Assembly (NCBI GenBank): GCA_020634515.1
Contig: JACKBL010000003.1
Coordinates: forward strand, 558,001 to 622,000
Source of the DNA: Ardenticatenales bacterium
Lineage (GTDB): Bacteria > Chloroflexota > Anaerolineae > Promineifilales > Promineifilaceae
DNA length: 64,000 bases
Reading direction: 5' to 3'
Shown piece after piece: positions 1 through 9,800 of the stretch (positions are counted from its first letter, which is position 1; every line of letters begins with the position of its first letter). Below the pieces are notes generated by a model, which saw only the letters and a program-made list of their open reading frames with translations, did not search any database and was not told the origin of the DNA. Made by a program: the position numbers and the translations under genes.

Positions 1-1
1 T

Positions 2-916
2 TCCCCGCTGGTTTACCCCATGGCCAACGAGCAAAACGTATCGGTGACGCCAACCTTTGACTGGGACGCCCCGGCTCAGGGTTTGCAGTACCTGATCATC
101 GTGAAGAACCTGACCACCGGACAACTCGTTTATGGGGTCACGACCGACACGAGCTACACGTTTGCCGCGCCGTTGGACACGCTCACCAACTACTTGTGGT
201 CTGTGCGCGCTTACAACGCCTGCGGTGCCGGCAGTTTCTCCGCGCCACGCTACTTCCGCACCCAGGAATTCGCGCCCGTCTGCCCGCCTGATGCCTACGG
301 CTACTCCTGCACCGACTCCAATTCCGGTCCGGTGTCGTACAACTTCGAGGACATCTCCGGAACGGGCACGTCGTTGACGCTCGGTGATGATCAGGTGAGC
401 GTGGCGATCCCCACAGGGTTCACCTTCAACTACTATGGCACGGATTACACCAGCATTTACGTCAGTTCTAATGGTTTCCTGACGGTGAACGCGGGTTCGA
501 GCAGCGGCTGCTGTTCCGGGCAGCAACTGCCGAATTCGGCGACGCCGAACGGCGTCATCTCCGGCTGGTGGGAAGATCTGAATCCGGCCGCGGGTGGGAC
601 GATTCACTACCAGACGTTGGGGACGGCTCCCAACCAGCGTTTTGTGGTACAGTTCACCAATGTGCCGCACTATCCGAGTGGCAACCTGGTGACGATGGAG
701 TTCAAGTTGTTCGCCAACAGCAACAACGTTGAGGTCCACTACATGAATGCGCCTTCGGATGGCGGGAACCATTCTGCCGGCATTGAAAATCAAGGCGGCA
801 CGGTGGGTCTCTCCTACTACTACGGCAATGCTCCGCTGGCGTCGTCGCTGGCAGTGTGCTACCTGTATCCAGGTTACACCACCTGCGGCAACGGCGTAGC
901 GGTGCAACCCAAGTAG
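2..916 (+). CDS. C-terminal part of a secreted protein with FN3-like and nidogen-like beta domains (5' end outside window)
   Basis: The frame is open from base 2, so the ATG at 20 is internal and the gene begins upstream of the window. The first ~80 residues look like a fibronectin III-type module (a P-TFDWDAP start and a YLWSVRAYN strand). After a short Cys-containing linker comes a second beta-rich domain with FTFNYYG, YVSSNGFLTV and a GWWEDLNP segment, the pattern of nidogen-like or viral-fold adhesion modules found at the end of bacterial exoproteins. Paired cysteines and the absence of membrane segments fit an extracellular location. No catalytic motif is visible in this part; homologous architectures often carry a protease at the N-terminus, but that is outside the window and is inference. 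Confidence 0.7.
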   Translation, partial: SPLVYPMANEQNVSVTPTFDWDAPAQGLQYLIIVKNLTTGQLVYGVTTDTSYTFAAPLDTLTNYLWSVRAYNACGAGSFSAPRYFRTQEFAPVCPPDAYGYSCTDSNSGPVSYNFEDISGTGTSLTLGDDQVSVAIPTGFTFNYYGTDYTSIYVSSNGFLTVNAGSSSGCCSGQQLPNSATPNGVISGWWEDLNPAAGGTIHYQTLGTAPNQRFVVQFTNVPHYPSGNLVTMEFKLFANSNNVEVHYMNAPSDGGNHSAGIENQGGTVGLSYYYGNAPLASSLAVCYLYPGYTTCGNGVAVQPK

Positions 917-1069
917 GGAAACACACCGACGCCGGGACAATGCAACTGGTGAACTGCCGGCATTCCCTGCGAGAGTAGGACGCCGATGAACGCGGAAACG
1001 CGCGGATAAATCAAAAATCCGCGAAATCTATGATGATGTGCCACCGTTCACGGCGTCTCCATTGACATA

Positions 1070-1116
1070 AAACAAAGGCCTGCGGAACTGTATTTCAGCT
1101 TCGTGGGCCTTTGTTT
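1070..1116 (-). terminator. Hairpin terminator of the pabB-pabC gene
   Basis: AAACAAAGGCC (1070-1080) pairs with GGCCTTTGTTT (1106-1116) around a 25-nt loop. Read on the minus strand, the stem overlaps the stop codon of the pabBC gene and ends in TTTGTTTTATG, a short T-rich tail. The long loop makes it imperfect. The preceding 917-1069 contains nothing else recognisable except one TGCCGGCA site. Confidence 0.55.
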
Positions 1117-2876
1117 CAGGAAAGCAGGCGGGCGGGACGCCAGCGGCGGACAGAATTGATGAGGTAGATGGCCTGGCAGCGGTTGAGATCTGCGGGGGTG
1201 AGGGTGCGCTCCTGAAGCGGGAGGCCGTTGGGGGTGGGCGTCAGGGGGTCGCGGCGGAGGAGGCTGGCGCGAAGGGTGCCGGGAAGCAGGCCGCAGGTGA
1301 CGGGAGGCGTGGCCAGGACGCCGTCCAGTTCGAGGACGATGTTGGCGGTGGTCGTTTCCGTCAGTTCGCCGCGCTCGTTCCACAGCAACACGTCGTCGCA
1401 ATCGGGACGGGCGGCGCGGGCGGCGTCATAAACGGCGCGGTGCGTCGTCTTGTGGTACAGCCAGACATCGTTGCTGTCGATGGACGTGGGCGACAGGCCG
1501 ATGGGTATGGTTTCGGATGCCGGCATGAGCGCTAACGGCTCGTGCATGATGTGTGATTCGCCCGCCGCGCCCACCAGCAGCCGTACTTTGCAGCGCCCGC
1601 GCAGATGGACCGCGTAGCGCATCAGCGCCCGTTCGATACCGGGCAGGTCAAGCGGAATCGCAAAATAGGCGGCGGAAGCAGAGAGGCGCGCCAGGTGGTC
1701 AGGCAAAAGGAAGTAACCGTCCCTCTCGTCCCACAGCAGCGATTCCAGCAGTGAAAAGGGGGGACGCCGGGCAGTCAGCACCCGCGCCTTGAGCAGGCAT
1801 TCCTCCCACTCGCCGGCAGCGTCAGAATCCCATACCACGCCGCTGCCAACGCCATAAATGGCTTGCTGCCGCGAGCGATCTACAACGACGGTGCGAATGG
1901 CGACCTGGAACCGAGCTTTCCGCCCGGGGGCGATGACGCCGATGCTGCCCGTGTAGACGCCGCGCGGCTGCGGCTCCAGGTCGCGGATCAGCTCCATGGT
2001 GCGCACTTTGGGCGCACCGGTGATGGACGCGCAGGGAAACATATGCGCCAAAATATCGGTTACGGGAGCGTCGGTGGTGGCCGTCACGGTGGACGTCATT
2101 TGCAGAATGGTGGGATACCGCTCCACGGTAAACAGATGGGGCACGCTCACGCTGCCCGTGCCGGCAATCCGCCCCATATCATTGCGGATCATATCCACGA
2201 TCATCACATTCTCGGCCCGGTTCTTTTCCGACTGCGCCAGCCAGGCCATGTTGGCTTCATCTTCCTCCAGTGTGCGCCCGCGTGGGGCGGAACCCTTCAT
2301 CGGGCGGGATGTCAGGCGGTCGCCATCCAGGCGGAAAAAGAGTTCCGGCGAAGCGGAACAGATGGCCCACTCGCCGTTGTCGAGGTAGGCGGCGTACTCT
2401 CCCTGTTGCGCGGCGGCCAGGTCCACGAAGAGGGCGTAGGGGTCTCCGGCAAAAGGGGCGTGGAGCGGAAATGTGTAGTTGATCTGGTAGGTTTGGCCGC
2501 GGGCGATGTGGGACTTTATCCGACCGATGCCGGCATGGTAGGCTGCCGGGGTCAGCACGGGCTGCCAGGGGCCGATCTGGTAGGCGGCGGCAGCGGGGGA
2601 GAGCCGGGGGAGGCGGGTGGGAGCGTCGAAGAGGCCAAACCAGAGCCAGGGCAATCCGCCGGGCAGTTGGTCCGCGCTGTAGACGGTCAGCCCGAAGGCG
2701 GCGGCGGCTTCGTAGGCGAGGAATCCGGCGGCGTATTGTCCATTTTGATTCACGGCGGTTTCGATGGCCTGGAGTGCCGGCATTACCCCCTCCACCCCAT
2801 CAGCCACCACAACGCGCCGCGGCCGCTGAAACAACAGCCAACCATCGCCAACCTGGATCATCACCCGCGCAGCCAT
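1116..2876 (-). CDS. pabB: Aminodeoxychorismate synthase component I fused to aminodeoxychorismate lyase (PabB-PabC)
   Basis: 586 residues. About residues 1-370 are a chorismate-binding enzyme (PabB/TrpE family): YQINYTFPL, the ASPELFF segment, the RPMKGSAPRG loop, the MIVDMIRNDMGRI segment and the FPCASITGAPK signature. About residues 375-586 are a fold-type IV PLP lyase (PabC): NERGELTETTTANI and the GLLPGTLRASLL stretch. Together they convert chorismate to p-aminobenzoate for folate synthesis; the glutamine amidotransferase PabA is not in this window. The KGSAPRG loop favours PabB over anthranilate synthase. It starts 6 bp after the EamA permease stop and is probably the last gene of the dnaE operon. 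PabB-PabC fusions are known in other bacteria. Confidence 0.92.
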   Translation of the reverse strand: MAARVMIQVGDGWLLFQRPRRVVVADGVEGVMPALQAIETAVNQNGQYAAGFLAYEAAAAFGLTVYSADQLPGGLPWLWFGLFDAPTRLPRLSPAAAAYQIGPWQPVLTPAAYHAGIGRIKSHIARGQTYQINYTFPLHAPFAGDPYALFVDLAAAQQGEYAAYLDNGEWAICSASPELFFRLDGDRLTSRPMKGSAPRGRTLEEDEANMAWLAQSEKNRAENVMIVDMIRNDMGRIAGTGSVSVPHLFTVERYPTILQMTSTVTATTDAPVTDILAHMFPCASITGAPKVRTMELIRDLEPQPRGVYTGSIGVIAPGRKARFQVAIRTVVVDRSRQQAIYGVGSGVVWDSDAAGEWEECLLKARVLTARRPPFSLLESLLWDERDGYFLLPDHLARLSASAAYFAIPLDLPGIERALMRYAVHLRGRCKVRLLVGAAGESHIMHEPLALMPASETIPIGLSPTSIDSNDVWLYHKTTHRAVYDAARAARPDCDDVLLWNERGELTETTTANIVLELDGVLATPPVTCGLLPGTLRASLLRRDPLTPTPNGLPLQERTLTPADLNRCQAIYLINSVRRWRPARLLS

Positions 2877-2882
2877 CAGTAT

Positions 2883-3824
2883 CTACCCGCGAGCCAGGGC
2901 CGCGGAACGGCGGGGGCGCTGGCGGCTGCGATGGACGATGTAAATGCCCGTGAGTACGGCCAGGCCACCGACGATCTGCCCGCGCGTGATCGTTTCGCCC
3001 AGGAGGGGAACGGCCAGCAGGGCGGTGACGATGGGTTGGCCCAGGCCGGCGGGAGAGACGAGGGATGCCGGCAAATACCCCAACGCGTAACTAAACGCAA
3101 ACTGCCCTAAACCATGCACAATCAACCCCAACCCCAGGAAGCTGAGGTAGGATTTCATTGAGTAACCGAGTAGCGGCAGCCGGGCGACGAGGCAAAACAG
3201 GAGCAGGACGACGGTGGAACTGGCGGCGGCCAGCCAGAAAGCGGTGAGGGAATCCAACGTCTGGCGGCTGCGTTGGGTGGCCAGGAAGTATGCGCCGTAG
3301 AACATGCCGGCAAACAGCCCCAGTGACGTCCCCAGTCCCAACGAAAACCCTCGCAGCGCATCCAACCCCAGAATCAGCACCGCCCCCGCCAGCGCCAGCC
3401 CCAACCCCAGCCAGAAATGACGCCCCAGTTTCTCCCGGAAAAGAAAATAGGCGCCAATCCCCACCCACAGCGGTGACGTATTGCCCATCAACGTGGGATT
3501 CGTGGCCCCACTGAGCAAAATCCCCGTGTTCCACAAGGTCAGATCGCAGGCGAAAAAAAGACCACTGAGCAAGGCGATGCGCGTGGCCGACCGCGGAAAA
3601 CGGCTCCACCAGGACGCGCCGGGCTGCGGACGTCGGCGCACGCGCCGCCAGAAGGGACCCGCCAGCAGCAGCACGACGATGATCATGCGGTAAAAGCCGG
3701 TGACGGGGCCGGGGGCGTTGGCCCACTTGACGAAGATGCCGGAGAAGCCCATGCAAATGACGCCGGCCGCCAGCGCCAGATAGCTGAATAGAATGGTACG
3801 CTCAGTTGGTTGGGAGGTAGACAA
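2883..3824 (-). CDS. EamA/DMT-superfamily permease
   Basis: 313 residues with about ten hydrophobic segments arranged as two five-helix EamA repeats. Conserved features include GFSGIFVKWANAPG near the N-terminus, NPTLMGNTSPLWVGI in the first repeat, and a second repeat with SYALGYLPASLVSPAGLGQP. The family moves small metabolites across the inner membrane; the substrate here is unknown. The start used is a TTG at 3824, the only start upstream of the first helix. No good Shine-Dalgarno precedes it, and it lies 7 bp after the dnaE stop, so it is probably translated by coupling. The C-terminus is Arg-rich, as is common at the cytoplasmic end of such proteins. Confidence 0.85.
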   Translation of the reverse strand: MSTSQPTERTILFSYLALAAGVICMGFSGIFVKWANAPGPVTGFYRMIIVVLLLAGPFWRRVRRRPQPGASWWSRFPRSATRIALLSGLFFACDLTLWNTGILLSGATNPTLMGNTSPLWVGIGAYFLFREKLGRHFWLGLGLALAGAVLILGLDALRGFSLGLGTSLGLFAGMFYGAYFLATQRSRQTLDSLTAFWLAAASSTVVLLLFCLVARLPLLGYSMKSYLSFLGLGLIVHGLGQFAFSYALGYLPASLVSPAGLGQPIVTALLAVPLLGETITRGQIVGGLAVLTGIYIVHRSRQRPRRSAALARG

Positions 3825-3831
3825 GGGCGGG

Positions 3832-6800
3832 TTATTCCACGTGTGTGACCCCAGGCACGCCGCTTAATGCCTGCACCAGTTCGGCGCACGCCTGGGTACG
3901 GTGGTTGGGAAAGTCCATGACGAGGCCGCGCTGCCCCACGATTTGCAGGCGGAGGCGGTCGTGGCCCTGGTATTTGCCGGCAATTTTCACCGATTGCCGG
4001 CACGCTTCACGCCAGTTGCGCCGCGGATCAATCTGCACCACCAGCGTCCGCGATGGCGCGGGCGCGGCGGACGCGGCGGATGTGGTCACATTTTCCGGCG
4101 TGGCCACAGACGGCGACGCGGGCTGGCCGGCAGGTTTGCCATTGCCGCGTCCCGCGCCGTTCCCATTTGCTGCTCCCTTTTCCCGAGACGCCGCCGATGG
4201 GGCCATCGCCAGCCCCTCCATGAAGTTGGGCGGCGGCGGCGGCAAATAATCTGGCTCCCAATCATCGTCGAAGGGCGGCGGCGGACCATAGTCGCCGTCA
4301 TCCAATGCATAATTCGCTGTCGGTTCGGCCAGACGGGATTGGCCCGGCGGCAGCGTCGCTTCCCCCGCCGCGCGGCCAGCGTTTGCTTCCACGCCCGACG
4401 TCGGCTCGTCGGCGTCGGAGGCCAGTTCCAGGCTCGTTTGCACCGAATCCACGATGATTTTGGTGCGCGTCTCTTCCACCTGGACCTTGCCGCGCACGAG
4501 CATCACCTGGTCTACCTGCACCTGGTCGCGCACTTGTTTCCAGGTGCGCGGGAAGAAGACGACTTCGACGCTGGCTTCCAGGTCTTCGAGGGCACCGAAA
4601 GCCATGGGGTCCCCTTTCTTGGTGGTGAGGGTGCGCAGGGTGCTGATCATGCCGGCAACACAAACCGGCCTCCCCTGCCACAACTCATCCAACTCCGACA
4701 GTACCGCGTTTGTGCGCGACTGCAACAGCGCCAATGGCCGCTCCAGCGGATGCTCCGACACGTACACCCCCAGCGCCTCTTTCTCCCACTCCAACACCTG
4801 CTTGTAATCGACCTTCTTCGCCTCCGGCAGCAGTTGCACCTCAATCTTCACCTGCGCGCCAAACAACCCATCAAACAGGCTCAACTGCCCCGCCGCCGCC
4901 GCGTCGTGCGACGTTCCGCTTTCGCTCAGGATGCGGTCCAACGCCTCCAGGAACTGCGCCGGCGTCCCCCAGGAATCAAACGCCCGCCCTTTCGCCATAA
5001 ACTCCAGGGCGCGCTTGCCCACCCGCCGCAAATCCACGCGATTACACAAATCTTGCAAGTCCGTAAACGGACGATTGGCTTCCCGCTCATCCAGAATCAA
5101 CCGCAGCGCCGCCTCGCCCGCATTTTTGATCGCCCCCAACCCAAAGCGAATAACGTGCCGCTCTCCCTCATCCTCAATCGTGAAGTCCAGCCCGGAAAGA
5201 TTCACGTCCGGCGGGGCCACGGCAATACCCAGGCTTTGCGCCTCGGCAAAATAGCGGCGCACCTTTTCCGTGTTGTCCCGCTCCACGCTGAGCATGGCCG
5301 TCAGGTACTCCACCGGATAATGCGCCTTCAAGAAGGCGGTCTGGCAAGTCACTTTAGCATAATCAGCGGCGTGACTGTTATGCACCAAAATATCATTGGC
5401 AATTAAGTTATGGGTATCGGCAATCGTCAAATCATACGTCTGCTTCTCCCCCACATACTCAATCGCCACAATCTCATCCCAATAAATATCGCTTTCCGCG
5501 TAACGACGTAACTCATCGCTGTCAAAATAGCCGGCTAGACGGCCAATCGTCTCCCGCCGAAATCCCTTCTTCGTAGGCGCATTTGTGGGATAAAACTCGC
5601 GTTGCCCAATCCCTGTATCCCCATTTAACTGCGTCCAGGTTATGCCGGCATTCGCTTTCTCATCACGAACGATCTCCTTAACAGCCAGCGGAATCGTATC
5701 TCGCGCCGACGTATCTGCCTGTCCCATCTGTTTCACCAGAGCGGTACAAATCGCTCGCTGATCCTCCCGCGGCAAATGAGGACCAAGCAATTGCGCAAAG
5801 CGAAGCATGTGTTCACTACCCATCACATGCACTTGATAACCAATGCGACCGTCCTTATACCCAAACTGCTGCATCCGAAAACTGCTCATAATCCCTAGAC
5901 GCAGCAGCAAATGCTGCACCTGCCGTCCCAACCGCTCTGAAGCTGTCGCATAGTAGGCATGTACTGAATTCCGCGCTTGGGTAAGCACAGAGCCATCCCC
6001 ATCCCACATTCGCCCCAATAACAAAGCGAGTTGCCCATTATTCAGGGTAAAAACCTCCGCCGGAATTTCTTTCTCCCGAGCATTCTTGCCCCAAATACCC
6101 AACCGCTTTGCCCATGTTACAATTCCCGGCGGCTTCTGTCGATTCACCCGCCGCGCATACACTGAATACGTCTCGTGATGCAGCGACACCGAACAGGCCA
6201 CATTGTCAAAATGTTCTGCCGCTTTTACATAATCCTGCAAACTGGCTTCCTGCTGGCTATAAAAATAAACCGAGTGAGGATGGCACAAATTCCCCTCCGC
6301 TAACAAATGACCTAAGGCAATGACCTCATGTTCCGGCCACTCATTTTTGCCCTCAATCGGCAGTGAACGAGGCAAAGCAATCTGCTGCCCAACTTCCAGA
6401 TCACCCAACCATTGCCAACCAGCAAAAGTATAAAAAGGATGATTCGAGGTGGCTTCAATCTGTTTGCCTAAAGCTGTCGTGAGCCGATAAACAGGCTTTA
6501 CGCCATTGTCCAGCACCTCCACGACCTGTCCCGTTTGCAATTTTAATGATGAAACATCACAAGTAACGGTTTGATCAATGGCAGCTTTGCGGTTGTACAG
6601 GTCCTCAATGCGCAGGAGACGGCCACTCTCCCCATCCACCACCTCCACATCACCGGGCAAGCATTTGTTAAAACCATAGCGGGCAAAGAACTCAATATCC
6701 CCCCAAATAGCATCGCACGTCTCGCGGCTGAGGCCACGCGCCATCGCCCCCTCCGTGAACTGGATGCGGTGCTTCTCCATCAAATCTTTCTTCTTCTTCG

Positions 6801-9800
6801 ACACCGCCTTGCGGATCATGTCCGCCTCGCCCGGCTCATACCCCGCCAGTTTAGAAGCAATCTGGATGATCTGTTCTTGATAGATACAGTTGTGAACAAT
6901 GATGTTGTTGGCAACGAAACTATGTAATCCCGCGACGGTCAAATCGTAAACGTGATCAACGCCTGCCGGTTCGATAGCTGTGATTTCTTCCCAATGCACC
7001 TTGAGTCGCCGCTCAGTTCCTGATAAATTCAGCGCTTCAGCAACTGGACGTACGATATGAGACGCTATACGTTCACGTTGACGACCCTTGGGTCCGAAAT
7101 GTTGTCGGCTGATACCGTACTCTGCCATCAGTGCCCGATAGGAAAGATCGGTCGCCTGTTCCAATTCTTTGACAAATAGGTCGCGGGCAATAGTAGGATG
7201 CACCTGTCCATGACCCGCTCTGTTTCGCTTTTCTGACACCATCCATATGCCGATTTGCTCTGCAAAAAAAGCCGTATCGTACAATGTCACCTGATACCCG
7301 ATCCGTGCCTCATTACCGTTGTGGTAGTGACTTTTATAAATGGAAGTCGAGATACCCAAGCGAAGCAGTAAGGTTTTGACATCTTCTGCTAGCTGGCATG
7401 AGATTGTTTTGTAGTGACACAGTTTGCGCCCCACATATCCATCGCAATCCCATAACGAAGCCAAGAAAAATGCCACATCTTCATTATTAAGGGCAAAGAC
7501 AAATGATGGTACAAACTTCTCATGACTCCGCAAGCCTCCGGGTGCACTACCGGGAGCGTGTTTTAGGCCCAATTCACGCAGCCAGGCCAGCAATTCATTA
7601 GGCGCATGATAATGTGCTTCCAAATTAGTTTCTTTGGCGGCGCCAATCCGGACAACGCCACGCACCTGTTGCGTGAAGGACGCCCGAATCCCTGGAAAAG
7701 CGGCCAGGCACATTTCATACTCTTTTAATAATGCAGACTCCTCGGAAACAAAGTCAACAGATGCCATGCTAGCCAAACTGCCATCCGCTATCAGATAGGC
7801 CAGCAGCCGCAGCTTGCGTCGATCAAAACTCAGAGGTTCTTGTGGCTCAAGTAGTCGCGGTGGAACAGCTACATAATCGCCGGCTTGCAGATCGACGAGC
7901 GGACGCCAACCATGTTCGGTTAACAATCGGTGATCCGCCGTGATCTTGATGGATGCACCATTACGTAAAGTAAGACGGTACACTTCTTTGTAACCGCTGT
8001 CAATCCAGTGGAGTACCTGGCCAGCAGCCATTTCCCACCGTTCATTAACGCCCTGAATCATAAAATCATCGCAATCACTCAGTTCATCCAGCCTAAATCG
8101 TTGACCGGTGCGAACGTCCGTCACCAGGCTATCGCCGCTGACACAAATGCCATACGTATCACCCAGAATCGACTCTAAATCAGGGTGGTGATACTGAACC
8201 GGCTGTTTGCCATGCATCCGGTCAATGTAAGTGGGGATATTTTCCATTGGGCCGGGGCGGTAGAGAGAGATGGCGGCGACGATGTGGTCGAAGCGATGCG
8301 GCTTCATCTCCATCATCAGTTTGCGCATGCCCGCCCCTTCCACCTGGAAGACGCCCGCTACTTCGCCGCGCGCCAGCATGTCGAACAGTTTCTCTGGCCG
8401 TCGTTCCGGATCTGGCCCGACGTGTCCCTCGTCATAGGGGATATTATCCATCGTGTACACGACGCCGTGTCGCTCTTCAATCAGGCGCGCCGCGCGCCGC
8501 ATCACCGTGAGCGTACTCAGGCCGAGGAAATCAACCTTAAGCAGCCCGATCCCTTCCACGATTTCCATGGGCCACTGCGTCACCCGATCCAGGCCCCCCA
8601 GGCCTTCGTCGCCACTGGTGGGGCGGTTCAGGGGGACGTATTCCTGCAGGGGCTTATCGGAGACGATCACGCCCGCCGCATGGCTGGAGGCATGGCGCGT
8701 GATCCCTTCCAGGTTGCGCGCGGTTTCGATCAACTCGCGGGCGGCCTTGTCGGAGCGGTAAACCTCCTCCAGTTCCGCGGAGTAGAACTCATGCTCTTTG
8801 TCCAGCACGTTTTCAATCTTCACGGGCTTGCCCGGTACAGCCGGAATCAGGCGCGCCAGCCGGTCCACGTCGGGCAGCGGCATATCCAGCGCCCGCCCCA
8901 CGTCGCGGATGGCCGCGCGCGCGCCCATCGTGCCAAACGTGATGATCTGGGCGACTTTGTCGCGCCCGTAGCGGCGCATGGTGTATTCCACCATCAAATG
9001 GCGCACGTCGTCAGGATAGTCCAGGTCAATGTCGGGCATGGAAACGCGCCCGGGATTGAGGAATCGCTCGAAAATCAGGCCGTTTGCCAGGGGATCGATG
9101 CTGGTGATGCCCAGGGTGTAGGCGACGACGGAGCCGGCGCCCGAACCGCGCACGTTCCACCAGATGTCGTGCTTTTTCCACGCTTCGTAACTATCGTAGG
9201 GGTGCGGGTCGTGGTGCAATTGCCACCAGCGGTCGCTGCGCGCAGCCCACTCGCACAGGTCCCAGACGATGAGGAAGTAGGAGTTAAACCCCATGCGGTG
9301 GATGATGCCCAGTTCGTGGTTGAGGCGCTGGCGCAGTCCCTGGTCTGAGGCGGCCCGTTCCGCGCCATAACGCCAGATCAGGCCCGCTTCGCACAGTTCG
9401 CGCAGGTAGGTTTCAGGGGTGTATGATGCCGGCACTGCAAAAACAGGTAGATGATACCCACCGAAACCGAGGCTGACGTCGCACATCTCCGCCACGCGCA
9501 AGCTGTTGTCCAGCGCGCCCGGGATATGGCCAAACAGCGCGGCCATCTCATCGTACGACTTCAGGTAGTACCCTTTATCGGAAAAGCGCATCCGCTTTTC
9601 CTGTTGGAACGTGGAACTCGTCTGCACGCAGAGGAGAATGTCATGGGGGTCGGCGTCGCTGGCTAACGTGTAGTGGACATCGTTGGTCGCCAGGAAATTG
9701 CCCGCCAAACCATATTGGGGGGCCATTTCCAACAGCATTTTGTTGATATGGGTCAGCTCCGGTATGCTGTGTTCTTGTAGTTCAATGAAGAGGCGATCCC

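Noticed and set aside
1863..3110. Long plus-strand frame opposite pabB-pabC and the EamA permease (415 codons), and similar frames opposite dnaE, copA, clpB and dppD
   Set aside because: Open only because GC-rich coding DNA lacks stops in the mirror frame. They have no domains, and the opposite strand encodes clear families.
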